DNA of 64,000 bases, from assembly GCF_023954305.1 (NCBI RefSeq), contig NZ_JAMLIG010000003.1:124001-188000 (forward strand), read 5' to 3'. A program made the translations under genes and the position numbers. The stretch is from Mesorhizobium sp. Lineage in GTDB: Bacteria; Pseudomonadota; Alphaproteobacteria; Rhizobiales; Rhizobiaceae. This document shows positions 24,833-33,073 of the stretch, piece by piece (within the stretch, counting starts at the first letter, position 1; each line of letters opens with the position of its first letter). Below the pieces are notes generated by a model. That model did no database searches. It was given only the letters and a program-made list of their open reading frames with translations, and was not told where the DNA came from.

Positions 24833-26505
24833 ATGCCATTCAACGAACGCTCCAGCCACATTACCCAAGGGATCGCCCGCTCGCCAAATCGCGCGATGTA
24901 CTATGCCCTCGGTTATGACAGCGCCGACTTCGACAAGCCGATGATCGGCGTGGCCAACGGCCACTCCACCATCACGCCATGCAACGCCGGACTGCAGCCG
25001 CTTGCCGACGCGGCAGTTGACGCAATCAAGGCGGCGGGCGCCAATCCGCAGGTTTTCGGGACACCCACCATATCCGACGGAATGTCAATGGGGACCGAGG
25101 GCATGAAATACTCGCTGGTGTCGCGCGAGGTGATCGCTGACTGCGTCGAGCTCTCGGTCCAGGGCCAGTGGATGGACGGCGCGCTTGTGCTGGGTGGCTG
25201 CGACAAGAACATGCCGGGCGGCATGATCGGCATACTGCGTGCCAATGTGCCGGCTATCTACGTCTATGGCGGTACCATTAGACCGGGGCGCTGGAAGGGA
25301 GAGGACCTCTCCATCGTCTCGGCGTTTGAGGCTGTCGGCGCTTTCATGGCCGGCACGATGAGCGAGGAGGATTTCAACGGCATCGAGCGCAATGCCTGTC
25401 CCACGACGGGATCCTGCGGCGGAATGTATACGGCCAACACAATGAGCTCGTCCTTCGAAGCCCTGGGTATGGCGCTTATGTACTCCTCGACAATGGCAAG
25501 TCCGGACCGCGAAAAAGTGGACAACGCGGCCCAATCGGGGCGCATACTGGTCGAAGCGGTGAAGAAAGGCATTCGGCCACTCGACATCGTCACGCGCGCC
25601 TCGATCGAGAATGCAGTGGCACTCATCATGGCGCTGGCGGCTCTACGAACGCGGTGCTGCACTATCTCGCCATCGCCCTAGCCGCCGGCATTAACTGGAC
25701 ACTGGACGACTTCGAGCGCGTGCGCCGCAAAGTTCCTGTATTGTGCGACCTCAAGCCCTCCGGCAAGTACATGGCTGTTGACCTGCACAGGGCCGGTGGC
25801 GTTCCACAAGTGCTGAAGATCCTACACAGCGCCGGCCTGCTCCACGGAGATTGTCTGACCATCACAGGGCGTACGCTAGCCGAGGAACTTCACGACGTGC
25901 CCGACGCGCCCCGCACGGATCAGGACGTCATCATGCCGATGGAGCGTTCGCTCTATCGCGAAGGACACTTGGCGATCCTCAGGGGCAACCTGGCAGAAGA
26001 TGGCGCGGTAGCCAAAATTACCGGCCTCAAGAGCCCGGCCATCACCGGGCCGGCCCGTGTCTTCGACGACGAGCAGTCGGCGCTCGAGGCGATCCTTGCA
26101 GATCGCATAAGGCCCGGCGACGTGATGGTGTTGCGCTATCTCGGGCCGAGGGGCGGTCCCGGAATGCCGGAGATGTTGGCGCCGACCTCCGCACTGATCG
26201 GTCGCGGCTTGGGCGAGTCGGTCGGCCTGATAACGGACGGCCGTTTCTCCGGCGGCACCTGGGGAATGGTGGTAGGGCATGTCGCGCCGGAAGCCTATGA
26301 AGGAGGCGCCATTGCGCTGGTCGAGGAGGGCGACATCATTTCCATCGATGCCCGCGAGTTGCTTCTGCAATTGCACGTTGACGAGGCAGAACTCGAACGG
26401 CGCCGCGCCGCCTGGACGCAACCGCCGCCGCGCTATACGCGAGGCGTACTGGCCAAGTTCGCGATGCTGGCCCGTCCCGCCAACGAAGGCGCTTTGACCG
26501 GCTGA
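24833..26505 (+). pseudogene. ilvD: Dihydroxy-acid dehydratase (ilvD/edd family) with one-base frameshift
   Basis: Two frames together give a normal dehydratase of about 557 residues. The first (24833-25636) carries GGCDKNMPGGMIGILRANVP and NACPTTGSCGGMYTANTMSS, with the Fe-S cysteines, and ends in NAVALIMAL. The second (from about 25639) continues with GSTNAVLHYLAIALAAGINW and ends in a typical C-terminus with LITDGRFSGGTWGMVVGHVA. The break is at GCGCTGGCGGCTCT (25631-25644), where one base is missing before the GGCTCTACG codons. IlvD converts 2,3-dihydroxy acids to 2-keto acids in valine and isoleucine synthesis; relatives act on sugar acids. All catalytic residues are present, so the lesion is recent or an error. 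Confidence 0.88.
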
Positions 26506-27045
26506 CACCCCGCTCAGCGCGTCGCAGGCTATGCCGCCTCACTCGTCTGCGTCGCCATGGCGTTCAATTCCTTGCGGTCTGGCCACTAAACAATGAGGCG
26601 GACGATACTAGCAAACAGAAGCGGCAGTGATGTTCATGTCCACCTAACGGAGGGAGGCCAAACGATCAAAAGCAAGAAGATGCTCGCCAATTGGCCGAGT
26701 TGGATGTCCGCGCCAACAGATCTCGTCCCAGGCCTCGCAGCTTCTGAAAGAGGAACCTGAAGTTCCGGCGGGGCAAGCCAGGCCGAAGCGCGGCACCGGT
26801 CGGCGTGGAGGAACTGCACGCGAACATCGGCGGATTGACGCTCATGAGCGCTGGCCGACGCACTCATCAAGGCGGGGATCAGTAAGCGCATGACAATTTT
26901 TTAGCGCCAGCACCATCTGCCCCGTCAGGAAGGAGGCGTCGGTCCTCGGATCACCGGGGAACCGCCTATTGCTTGCCGCGACCGGTCCTCACCTTTGATC
27001 TGGCGTTGATGCCACGGATCGATAGACTGCATCTGGATTTCCCCG
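26506..27045. other. Intergenic, nothing recognised
   Basis: About 540 bases between ilvD and the cbb3 assembly cluster. Short frames (for example a reverse 85-codon frame at 26634-26891) show no family motif, membrane segment or ribosome site. I would treat it as eroded DNA. Confidence 0.5.
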
Positions 27046-27183
27046 TTAAACGAACCACATGACTGCGACCATACCGACAACAATTAGTGCGAGGCCGGCT
27101 ATAAGCATCGGAAGCAGGCGTTTTTCATCATCGGATCCCCCGGGATCGGTATTCATTCGGTGGACTTTTTTCGAACCTGCCAT
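27046..27183 (-). CDS. Small membrane protein (45 aa)
   Basis: ATG 27183 follows a GAGGAA site by 7 bases and encodes MAGSKKVHRMNTDPGGSDDE followed by KRLLPMLIAGLALIVVGMVA-VMWFV and a TAA stop. The N-terminal 20 residues are charged and the C-terminal 22 form one membrane helix. The layout resembles other single-helix accessory peptides. The minus-strand direction fits the cbb3 gene cluster upstream, although 480 bases separate them. Confidence 0.55.
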   Translation of the reverse strand: MAGSKKVHRMNTDPGGSDDEKRLLPMLIAGLALIVVGMVAVMWFV

Positions 27184-27663
27184 TTTGTTATTCCTCATCT
27201 GGTCTCGTTATCGGTCGAATGTAGAAGTGGGCGTGGCTGTGGCCGGACCTATCGACGTTCAGCAGAAGCCGCATCGGCACCCGCACCCGCTGACCACTGC
27301 TGGGGATCGGGGCGCGCCGCGCCTTCCGCCCCCTGTTCGAGATAGATCCAGTCGAAGAGAACGGGGAACCTCGCCTCACTCTGGTAGTTGAACCGGGTGC
27401 CGCTCGGCCGCGGTCTCAATCACCCGCCGGTGTCGCTCGAAGCGGAGGGTGGCCGGACATCGACGGTAGGGATTTCGGCAAAGTTCGTCGCTGGTCATAC
27501 CGAAGGCTCCAGGATTCAACCCAACGAACGACACGTGTACCATTCCGCCCGCCTCGGGACTCTAACGAACCCGGCGCGATCCTTGTTTGTCGAAGCGCAA
27601 ACTCAAGCGACGGGGTCAGGGAGGAGGCGGCAAAGACCATGTCCTTCTACAGGCACCATTCGC
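27184..27663. other. Intergenic, nothing recognised
   Basis: A gap of 480 bases. Reverse frames at 27188-27379 and 27416-27640 lack hydrophobic segments, family motifs or good ribosome sites. I do not call genes here. Confidence 0.45.
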
Positions 27664-27795
27664 TTAGAAGAGGCCGATCGCGACCGCCGCCAGGTTTACC
27701 GCCAGCGCCGCAAGCGCCGGGACCATAACAGCCGCTCCCGCGACAACGGAGAGCGCGGCGATCCAGTCGAACTTCCTGTCGGCCGTTATTCCCAT
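27664..27795 (-). CDS. Small membrane protein overlapping ccoS (43 aa)
   Basis: The start ATG (27795) lies within the last codons of ccoS, so the two are translationally coupled. The peptide is MGITADRKFDWIAALSVVAG followed by AAVMVPALAALAVNLAAVAI-GLF, a single long membrane helix or a tight hairpin. It is a plausible accessory peptide of the cbb3 oxidase cluster, but no family is known to me. Confidence 0.6.
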   Translation of the reverse strand: MGITADRKFDWIAALSVVAGAAVMVPALAALAVNLAAVAIGLF

Positions 27796-28001
27796 TTTCG
27801 TTTCCTTATCTCCTCAACCTCTGTCTTCCGATGTCGTTCCGTTGCGGGCAACGGCGCGTCATTGGCCTGATGAAGGACGCGCTCCGCTGCGCCGTCGAGA
27901 TCGTCAAGCTGTCCGCTTTTCATAGACCACAGGAAGGCAAGCAGGCCTACCAGGCCCATGCCCAGGGCCAGGGGAACCAGCCAGGCCAGGAGCCCGGTCA
28001 T
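27786..28001 (-). CDS. ccoS: cbb3 oxidase maturation protein CcoS
   Basis: A 71-residue protein with an N-terminal membrane helix (LLAWLVPLALGMGLVGLLAF) followed by LWSMKSGQLDDLDGAAERVL, the signature of CcoS, where the xSGQFDDLxGxAxRxL motif is conserved. CcoS is needed for haem and copper insertion into cbb3 oxidase. Its start overlaps the ccoI stop. The C-terminal tail is somewhat longer than usual. Confidence 0.9.
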   Translation of the reverse strand: MTGLLAWLVPLALGMGLVGLLAFLWSMKSGQLDDLDGAAERVLHQANDAPLPATERHRKTEVEEIRKRKWE

Positions 28002-30241
28002 GCCGTCGCCGGACGCAGTTCGTCCGCCTTCGCTTTCGGCAATGGCTCGCGCCGGTCAGAAAGCACCCGCAGCGAGTTGGCCACGACCAGGATCGACGAA
28101 GTCGACATCGCGATGGCCGCGACGAGTGGCGTGACGTAACCGGCCACGGCCAGGGGCAGCGCGAATGCGTTGTAGGCGATCGAGATCGCGATGTTCTGGC
28201 GGACGAGGCGCATGGACTTCCGGGCCACGGAAATCGCCTCCGGCACGCTTCGCAGGCTGGAACCCAGGAAGACGAGATCGGCCGCGCTGCGTCCGACATC
28301 GGCTGCCGTCGACGGGGCCATCGAGACGTGTGCGGCCGCAAGCGCAGGCGCATCGTTGATGCCGTCGCCGACCATCAGTACCCGTCTCGCCTCGCGGCGG
28401 AGCGTTTCCAGACGGCTGACCTTGTCTTCCGGACGCTGCCTGCCCGACCTCTGCCCTATGCCCGTCAGCTTCGCGACCCGCCGGGTCTCTTCCTCGGCGT
28501 CCCCCGACAGCAGTTCCACCGACAGGCCCGTACCCTTCAAGGTCGTCACCGCCGCGGCGGCTCCTTCGCGCAACGTGTCCGAAACGTCGAAACGGCCGAC
28601 GAAGATTCCATCGCGGGAAAGCCACGGCCCGGAGCCACTCCGGTCGCCGTCTCCTTCGACCGCCCAGCCGGGCCTGCCGAGCCGCCAGAGGCACACTCCG
28701 ATGCGGGCTTCGATCCCGTTGCCCGGGATCTCTCGCGCGTTGGACACCTCGACTCCGTCGCCGCTTCCAAGCGCCGCGACCGCAATGGCTGCCGGATGGC
28801 GTGACAGCCGTGCGAGGGCGGAAGCGACAGGCAGTTCGGCCTGCGGCACGCCATGCGAGGAAACCCGCATCCGTCCGGTCGTCAGCGTTCCGGTCTTGTC
28901 GAGGACGACGTGGTCGATCTCCGCAAGCCGCTCCAGTGCGCTGCCGTCCTTCATGGTGACGCCGATTCCGAACAGACGGCGCGCGGCGGCCGCCTGGACC
29001 ATGGGGACGGCGAGGCCGAGCGCGCATGGACAGGTGATGATGAGGACGGCGATCGCCAGCGTCAGAGAACGGTGCCAGTCGCCGGTCGCGACGAACCAGC
29101 CCGCGAACGTCGCCAGCGCGACCGCATGGATGACAGGCGAATAGAGGGCCGCGGCGCGATCGGCGATCCTGCGGTAGCGTGCGCGGCTGCCCTCGGCGGC
29201 CTCCATTAGCCGGACCATGTCGGCCAGGAACGAGTCGGCGGGGCGACGGTCGATGCGCAGCTCGATCGGTCCACTAAGGTTCAACGCGCCCGACAGCACC
29301 CGCGACCCCGGCTCGATGCTCTCGGGCGAGGTCTCTCCGGTCACGATGGAGAGGTCCAGAGCTCCTTTGCCCTTGAGAACGGTGCCGTCGGCCGGGATAC
29401 GCTCGCCGACGGCGACGAACACCGCGTCCCCCTCCCGCAGCGACTGGACGTCTTGGAACTCACGTCCGCCGACCTTGTCCAGCACGGTAGCCCCACGCGG
29501 CATCATCCGCGCTAGCGACCGCACCGCGTCGCGCGCCTTCCCGCGCATGGAGTGATCGAGCGCGCGCCCGGCCAGCAGAAAGAACAGGAGCGACGTCACC
29601 GCATCGAAGTAGGCATGCTCTCCTCCGGACAGTGCATCGTACGTGCTGAGGACGAAGGCGAGAAGGATGCCCACGCTGATGGGCACGTCCATGTTAGTCC
29701 GGCCGACGCGCAGCGCGCTCCAGGCGGAGGCGAAGAAGATACGGCCGGAATACGCGACCGCGGTGAGAGCGAGGGCGGCCGAGACCAGGTGGAAGGCGTG
29801 GCGCGTGCCCTCCTCCGCTCCGGACCAGATCGAGACAGACAGAAGCATGATATTCATGGCGGCGAAGCCCGCGACGGCCGTTGCGCGTAGAAGGCGACCC
29901 ATTTCGGGATCGCTCCCGGGATCGGCGTCCGCCAGGGCCGCCTCGTATCCCGCTCTCCTCAGGGCATCGATCATCGGCGGCACCACGCCATCGCACCGCC
30001 ACCTCACCGCGACCCGTTTCGAGGTCAAGTTCAGGCGGGCGGCGGTCACGCCCGGGAGCGTTCCAAGCGCGCCTTCGATAGCGACGATGCAGGCGCCGCA
30101 GTGCGCACCGGGAACGCTCAGGTCGGTCTGTATGATCCCGTCGCCGAGGTCCCGGCTGGCCAGCCGGATTTCCTCGGGCGGCACGTCCCGGCCAGGCCCT
30201 GCCATTAGGGCAGCTTTTGCTCCGGGCGCGCAGCAGCTCAT
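27998..30241 (-). CDS. ccoI: Copper-transporting P1B-type ATPase CcoI (FixI)
   Basis: A 747-residue P-type ATPase. It has a cysteine start (MSCCAPGAKAALMAGPG), a heavy-metal domain (AHCGACIVAIEGALGTLPGV), the phosphorylation site (HVVLDKTGTLTTGRM), the membrane motif TCPCALGLAVP for copper, and GDGINDAPALAAAHVSM for the hinge. It exports or delivers copper for cbb3 oxidase assembly (FixI/CcoI/CtpA group). The chosen ATG 30241 starts at the family's MSCCAP. It overlaps ccoS by 4 bases and follows the DUF2189 gene by 4 bases, so it is in the same operon. Confidence 0.93.
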   Translation of the reverse strand: MSCCAPGAKAALMAGPGRDVPPEEIRLASRDLGDGIIQTDLSVPGAHCGACIVAIEGALGTLPGVTAARLNLTSKRVAVRWRCDGVVPPMIDALRRAGYEAALADADPGSDPEMGRLLRATAVAGFAAMNIMLLSVSIWSGAEEGTRHAFHLVSAALALTAVAYSGRIFFASAWSALRVGRTNMDVPISVGILLAFVLSTYDALSGGEHAYFDAVTSLLFFLLAGRALDHSMRGKARDAVRSLARMMPRGATVLDKVGGREFQDVQSLREGDAVFVAVGERIPADGTVLKGKGALDLSIVTGETSPESIEPGSRVLSGALNLSGPIELRIDRRPADSFLADMVRLMEAAEGSRARYRRIADRAAALYSPVIHAVALATFAGWFVATGDWHRSLTLAIAVLIITCPCALGLAVPMVQAAAARRLFGIGVTMKDGSALERLAEIDHVVLDKTGTLTTGRMRVSSHGVPQAELPVASALARLSRHPAAIAVAALGSGDGVEVSNAREIPGNGIEARIGVCLWRLGRPGWAVEGDGDRSGSGPWLSRDGIFVGRFDVSDTLREGAAAAVTTLKGTGLSVELLSGDAEEETRRVAKLTGIGQRSGRQRPEDKVSRLETLRREARRVLMVGDGINDAPALAAAHVSMAPSTAADVGRSAADLVFLGSSLRSVPEAISVARKSMRLVRQNIAISIAYNAFALPLAVAGYVTPLVAAIAMSTSSILVVANSLRVLSDRREPLPKAKADELRPATA

Positions 30242-30245
30242 CGCG

Positions 30246-31064
30246 TCAGGCCTCCGGCCGCGCCACGGCGACGTAGGCATGCCAGGTTGCATGCCCGAGC
30301 AGCGGGAAGATCACGATCATGCCCAGCAGTCCGGTCGCGACGCAGAGCGCGAAAAGCGCGATCACCATCGCTCCCCATCCGATCATCGCCGGAAGGTTGT
30401 TCCACACCAGCTTCATGCTGGTCCCCATGGCCGTGAGCGCGTCGACCCTGCGGTCGAGCATCATCGGCACGGAAAACACGCTGATCGAGAAGGCGAAGGC
30501 CGCAAACAGGCCGCCGATGGCCGTTCCGACGACGATCATCGCCCATCCGTAGGCGGAGCCGATCAGCACGCCGATGACGTTGTCCAGACCGGGGAAAGCG
30601 GTGACCCCGAAGAACAGCGCCCACAGAAGCACCGCCGCCCTGGTCCAAAGCAGCATGAGCAGGGTGAGCAGCAGTCCGGCGAAGAACACCTGCGCTCCGG
30701 CCTTCGGGCGCGTCCTGAGCATGGAAATGAGCCCGACCGTCCTGTTCTCGCCCAGCGCGCGGCTTTTCGCGTAGAGACCGATCGCAAGAAACGGGGCGAC
30801 GATAAGGAAGCCTGCGAGCGACGGAAACAGAATGTAATCCCGCCCGAATTCGAACAGGGTCCATACGAAGGCGGCCGACAGCAGAAACACTCCGATACCG
30901 TAGGCGATGCTGGTCCAAGGTCCGCGCCAGAAGTCTCGCCAGCCCAGGGCCAGCCACCGCAGGCCCGCCAGCATAGGCAGACCGCGCTGGAGCGCCGGAT
31001 CGCGCGTCTCGCCGATCCCGGAGGTCTCGCTCAGCAACCAGTAGGACTTGTCGGTCTCGCTCAT
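30246..31064 (-). CDS. DUF2189 multi-pass membrane protein
   Basis: A 272-residue protein with six or so membrane segments (SIAYGIGVFLLSAAFVWTLF, ILFPSLAGFLIVAPFLAIGL, VFFAGLLLTLLMLLWTRAAV, WAMIVVGTAIGGLFAAFAFS, MIGWGAMVIALFALCVATGL, LGMIVIFPLLGHATWHAYVA). The HATWHAYxxxxRPE end is typical of DUF2189. ATG 31064 follows a GGAGGAGCTTCG site. Its place between ccoP and ccoI suggests a role in cbb3 biogenesis or in the same regulon, in the position usually held by ccoG and ccoH. Function is unproven. Confidence 0.85.
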   Translation of the reverse strand: MSETDKSYWLLSETSGIGETRDPALQRGLPMLAGLRWLALGWRDFWRGPWTSIAYGIGVFLLSAAFVWTLFEFGRDYILFPSLAGFLIVAPFLAIGLYAKSRALGENRTVGLISMLRTRPKAGAQVFFAGLLLTLLMLLWTRAAVLLWALFFGVTAFPGLDNVIGVLIGSAYGWAMIVVGTAIGGLFAAFAFSISVFSVPMMLDRRVDALTAMGTSMKLVWNNLPAMIGWGAMVIALFALCVATGLLGMIVIFPLLGHATWHAYVAVARPEA

Positions 31065-31077
31065 CGAAGCTCCTCCT

Positions 31078-31272
31078 TCAGCACGCCGACTTGGCGGCCC
31101 GGTAGCTGCCGCCAGTGCCCGCCTCCTTGAGATGAGGCACGCATTCGGGCTGCGACGTGACGGCAACGTAGACGAGGTGGGCATTCGCCGCCGCGACAAG
31201 CAGCAACCCGGCAGGAACCAGGAGCCACGCAGGGTTCCAGTTTCGGCGGCTACCTGCGGCCCGGGGGGTCAT
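31078..31272 (-). CDS. Small membrane protein after ccoP (64 aa)
   Basis: The ATG (31272) overlaps the ccoP stop. The product, MTPRAAGSRRNWNPAWLLVP followed by AGLLLVAAANAHLVYVAVTS and QPECVPHLKEAG, has a basic start, one membrane helix and a periplasmic tail with two Cys. It could be a minimal counterpart of CcoH, which has a similar membrane-plus-tail form but is longer. That is inference from position only. Confidence 0.65.
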   Translation of the reverse strand: MTPRAAGSRRNWNPAWLLVPAGLLLVAAANAHLVYVAVTSQPECVPHLKEAGTGGSYRAAKSAC

Positions 31273-32150
31273 GGCTGACCCATCCCAAGATCGTGGACGT
31301 AAAGCGCGAGCGTCCGGATCTCGGCGTCGGTCATGCGTTCGTCCCAGGTCGGCATGTGGCCCTGCCTGCCGCCATGGACAGACGCGATAATCGTTTGCAG
31401 GTCGCCGCCGTAGACCCAGCGTGCGTCCGTGAGGTTGGGCGCCCCGAGCTCGCGGTTCCCCTCTGCGCTGTCGCCGTGGCACGCCGCGCATGTCGTCGCG
31501 AAGACCTCGCGTCCGGCTTCGATCCGCTTCAGGTTCACCTCAGTCGAATAGTCGGGATTGCTCAGCGAATAGACATAGGCCGCGACGCTGCGGACCTGGT
31601 CCCGCTCCAGCATCCCGTCGCGTCCGAAGGCGGGCATCTGCGCGATCCTCGTATCCGGATGGGCGGTGTTGATGCCGTAGCGCAGCGTCTGCTCGATCAG
31701 TTCGGGACCGCCGCCCCACAGCCAGTCGTCATCAGTCAGGTCCGGATAGCCGGCGCGTCCGCGGCCATCTCGCCCGTGACAGGCGGCGCAGTTGTCGCCG
31801 AAGAGCTGCCGACCCGTGCCACGAACGGTCTGCATCAGCGCCTCGTCAGCCAGGATCGCCTCGTAGGGCTCGGATTCCAGACGGCTCATCCAGACCGATC
31901 TTTCCTGCTGGCCTTCGACGACACGCTCTTCGACGGTCTTACGCTGATCGACACCGAGAAGTCCCTTGGTGTAGGTCGTGCCTATGGGCCAGGCGGGCAC
32001 GAGGAACCACCACGCGATGGCCCAGATATGCGTCACGATCAGGAACATCAGCACGCCGCGCGGAACGGGCGTATCCAGTTCCTTGATGCCGTTCCATTCG
32101 TGCCCGGTCGTTTCCCTTCCGGTGACGGGATCGCGCTCGTTCACTTCCAT
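31269..32150 (-). CDS. ccoP: cbb3 cytochrome c oxidase subunit III (dihaem c)
   Basis: A 293-residue protein with an N-terminal membrane segment (VLMFLIVTHIWAIAWWFLVP) and two c-type haem sites, FGDNCAACHGRDGRGRAGYP and FATTCAACHGDSAEGNRELG, each followed by a Met ligand (QMPAFG and HMPTW). It brings electrons to CcoO/CcoN. ATG 32150 lies within the end of ccoQ. Lengths and motifs are normal for FixP. Confidence 0.95.
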   Translation of the reverse strand: MEVNERDPVTGRETTGHEWNGIKELDTPVPRGVLMFLIVTHIWAIAWWFLVPAWPIGTTYTKGLLGVDQRKTVEERVVEGQQERSVWMSRLESEPYEAILADEALMQTVRGTGRQLFGDNCAACHGRDGRGRAGYPDLTDDDWLWGGGPELIEQTLRYGINTAHPDTRIAQMPAFGRDGMLERDQVRSVAAYVYSLSNPDYSTEVNLKRIEAGREVFATTCAACHGDSAEGNRELGAPNLTDARWVYGGDLQTIIASVHGGRQGHMPTWDERMTDAEIRTLALYVHDLGMGQP

Positions 32151-32314
32151 GGCTTGTCGTCCCTGTCGAGGATGCTGGTCTTCGCCCGGTCGAAACGCTT
32201 CCGGTTCGAGGGCCAGAAGGCGTAGGCGACAACGCACAGGAAGAAGCCCATCAGGTAGAACAGGCCCCAGCTCTTGGAGAAGGCGACCAGGGTATCGTGG
32301 CTGATTTCGAACAT
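32141..32314 (-). CDS. ccoQ: cbb3 oxidase subunit CcoQ (FixQ)
   Basis: A 57-residue peptide, MFEISHDTLVAFSKSWGLFY followed by LMGFFLCVVAYAFWPSNRKR and FDRAKTSILDRDDKPWK. The single helix and the AFWPxNRxxFDxA motif identify CcoQ/FixQ, which stabilises the core complex. It overlaps ccoP by 10 bases and starts 3 bases after the ccoO stop. Confidence 0.93.
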   Translation of the reverse strand: MFEISHDTLVAFSKSWGLFYLMGFFLCVVAYAFWPSNRKRFDRAKTSILDRDDKPWK

Positions 32315-32317
32315 GGC

Positions 32318-33070
32318 TCAGTCCTCCGCGTCTGGGGCTTGTTCGCTCGCGGCCGTGTCGCGGAACGCGGCGTCCGTCAGCCTGCCCAGAACCTGCAGGT
32401 ACGCCACGAGCGCGTCCATCTCGGTGAGACGCGTGGCGACCCCGTCGAAGGCGCTCACCTGGGTGGTCTCGCCATAGCGTTCGCTCACCCCAGATGCCGC
32501 CTCGCTGTCGGGAAAGGCCTGTCCGTAGGCATCACGGGCCGCATTGGCGATCATCTCGTCGGTGTAGGGCACTCCCAAGGACTGCTGGGCTGCAAGATGC
32601 TGCCCGAGATCGCCCGTCCGAAGCTCGGTTCGCGCGAGGAAGGCGTAGGCGGGCATGTTGGACTCCGGCACGACATCGCGTGGATTGATGAGGTGGGCGA
32701 CGTGCCAGAAATCGGAATACTTGCCGCCGACGCGCGCCAGGTCAGGACCTGTCCGCTTCGATCCCCATAACATCGGGCGGTCGTACTGAGACTCGACGGC
32801 CAGAGAGTAAGGGCCGTAGCGCTCGACTTCGTCGCGAAGCGTGCGGATCATCTGGCTATGGCAAGCGTAGCAGCCTTCGCGCACGTAGATGTTGCGCCCG
32901 GCGAGTTCGAGGGGCGTGTAGACCCGCATGTCGGGCGCCTCCTCGACCGTCTCGTCAATCGTGAAGAGGGGCGCGATCTCGACGATGCCGCCGACGCTGG
33001 CAGCCGCGATGATCGCCAGCACGAACCCGATCGCCGAGCGTTCCAGCTTGCGGTGGAATAGTTCAGGCAT
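32318..33070 (-). CDS. ccoO: cbb3 cytochrome c oxidase subunit II (monohaem c)
   Basis: A 250-residue protein with an N-terminal membrane helix (SAIGFVLAIIAAASVGGIVE), the haem c site NIYVREGCYACHSQMIRTLR and the downstream NMPAYAFL with the Met ligand. It matches FixO throughout. It lies between ccoN (3 bases upstream) and ccoQ. Confidence 0.95.
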   Translation of the reverse strand: MPELFHRKLERSAIGFVLAIIAAASVGGIVEIAPLFTIDETVEEAPDMRVYTPLELAGRNIYVREGCYACHSQMIRTLRDEVERYGPYSLAVESQYDRPMLWGSKRTGPDLARVGGKYSDFWHVAHLINPRDVVPESNMPAYAFLARTELRTGDLGQHLAAQQSLGVPYTDEMIANAARDAYGQAFPDSEAASGVSERYGETTQVSAFDGVATRLTEMDALVAYLQVLGRLTDAAFRDTAASEQAPDAED

Positions 33071-33073
33071 CTC

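Noticed and set aside
29643..31130. Plus-strand 495-codon frame opposite ccoI and the DUF2189 gene
   Set aside because: Low-complexity, charged shadow of two well-supported minus-strand membrane protein genes.
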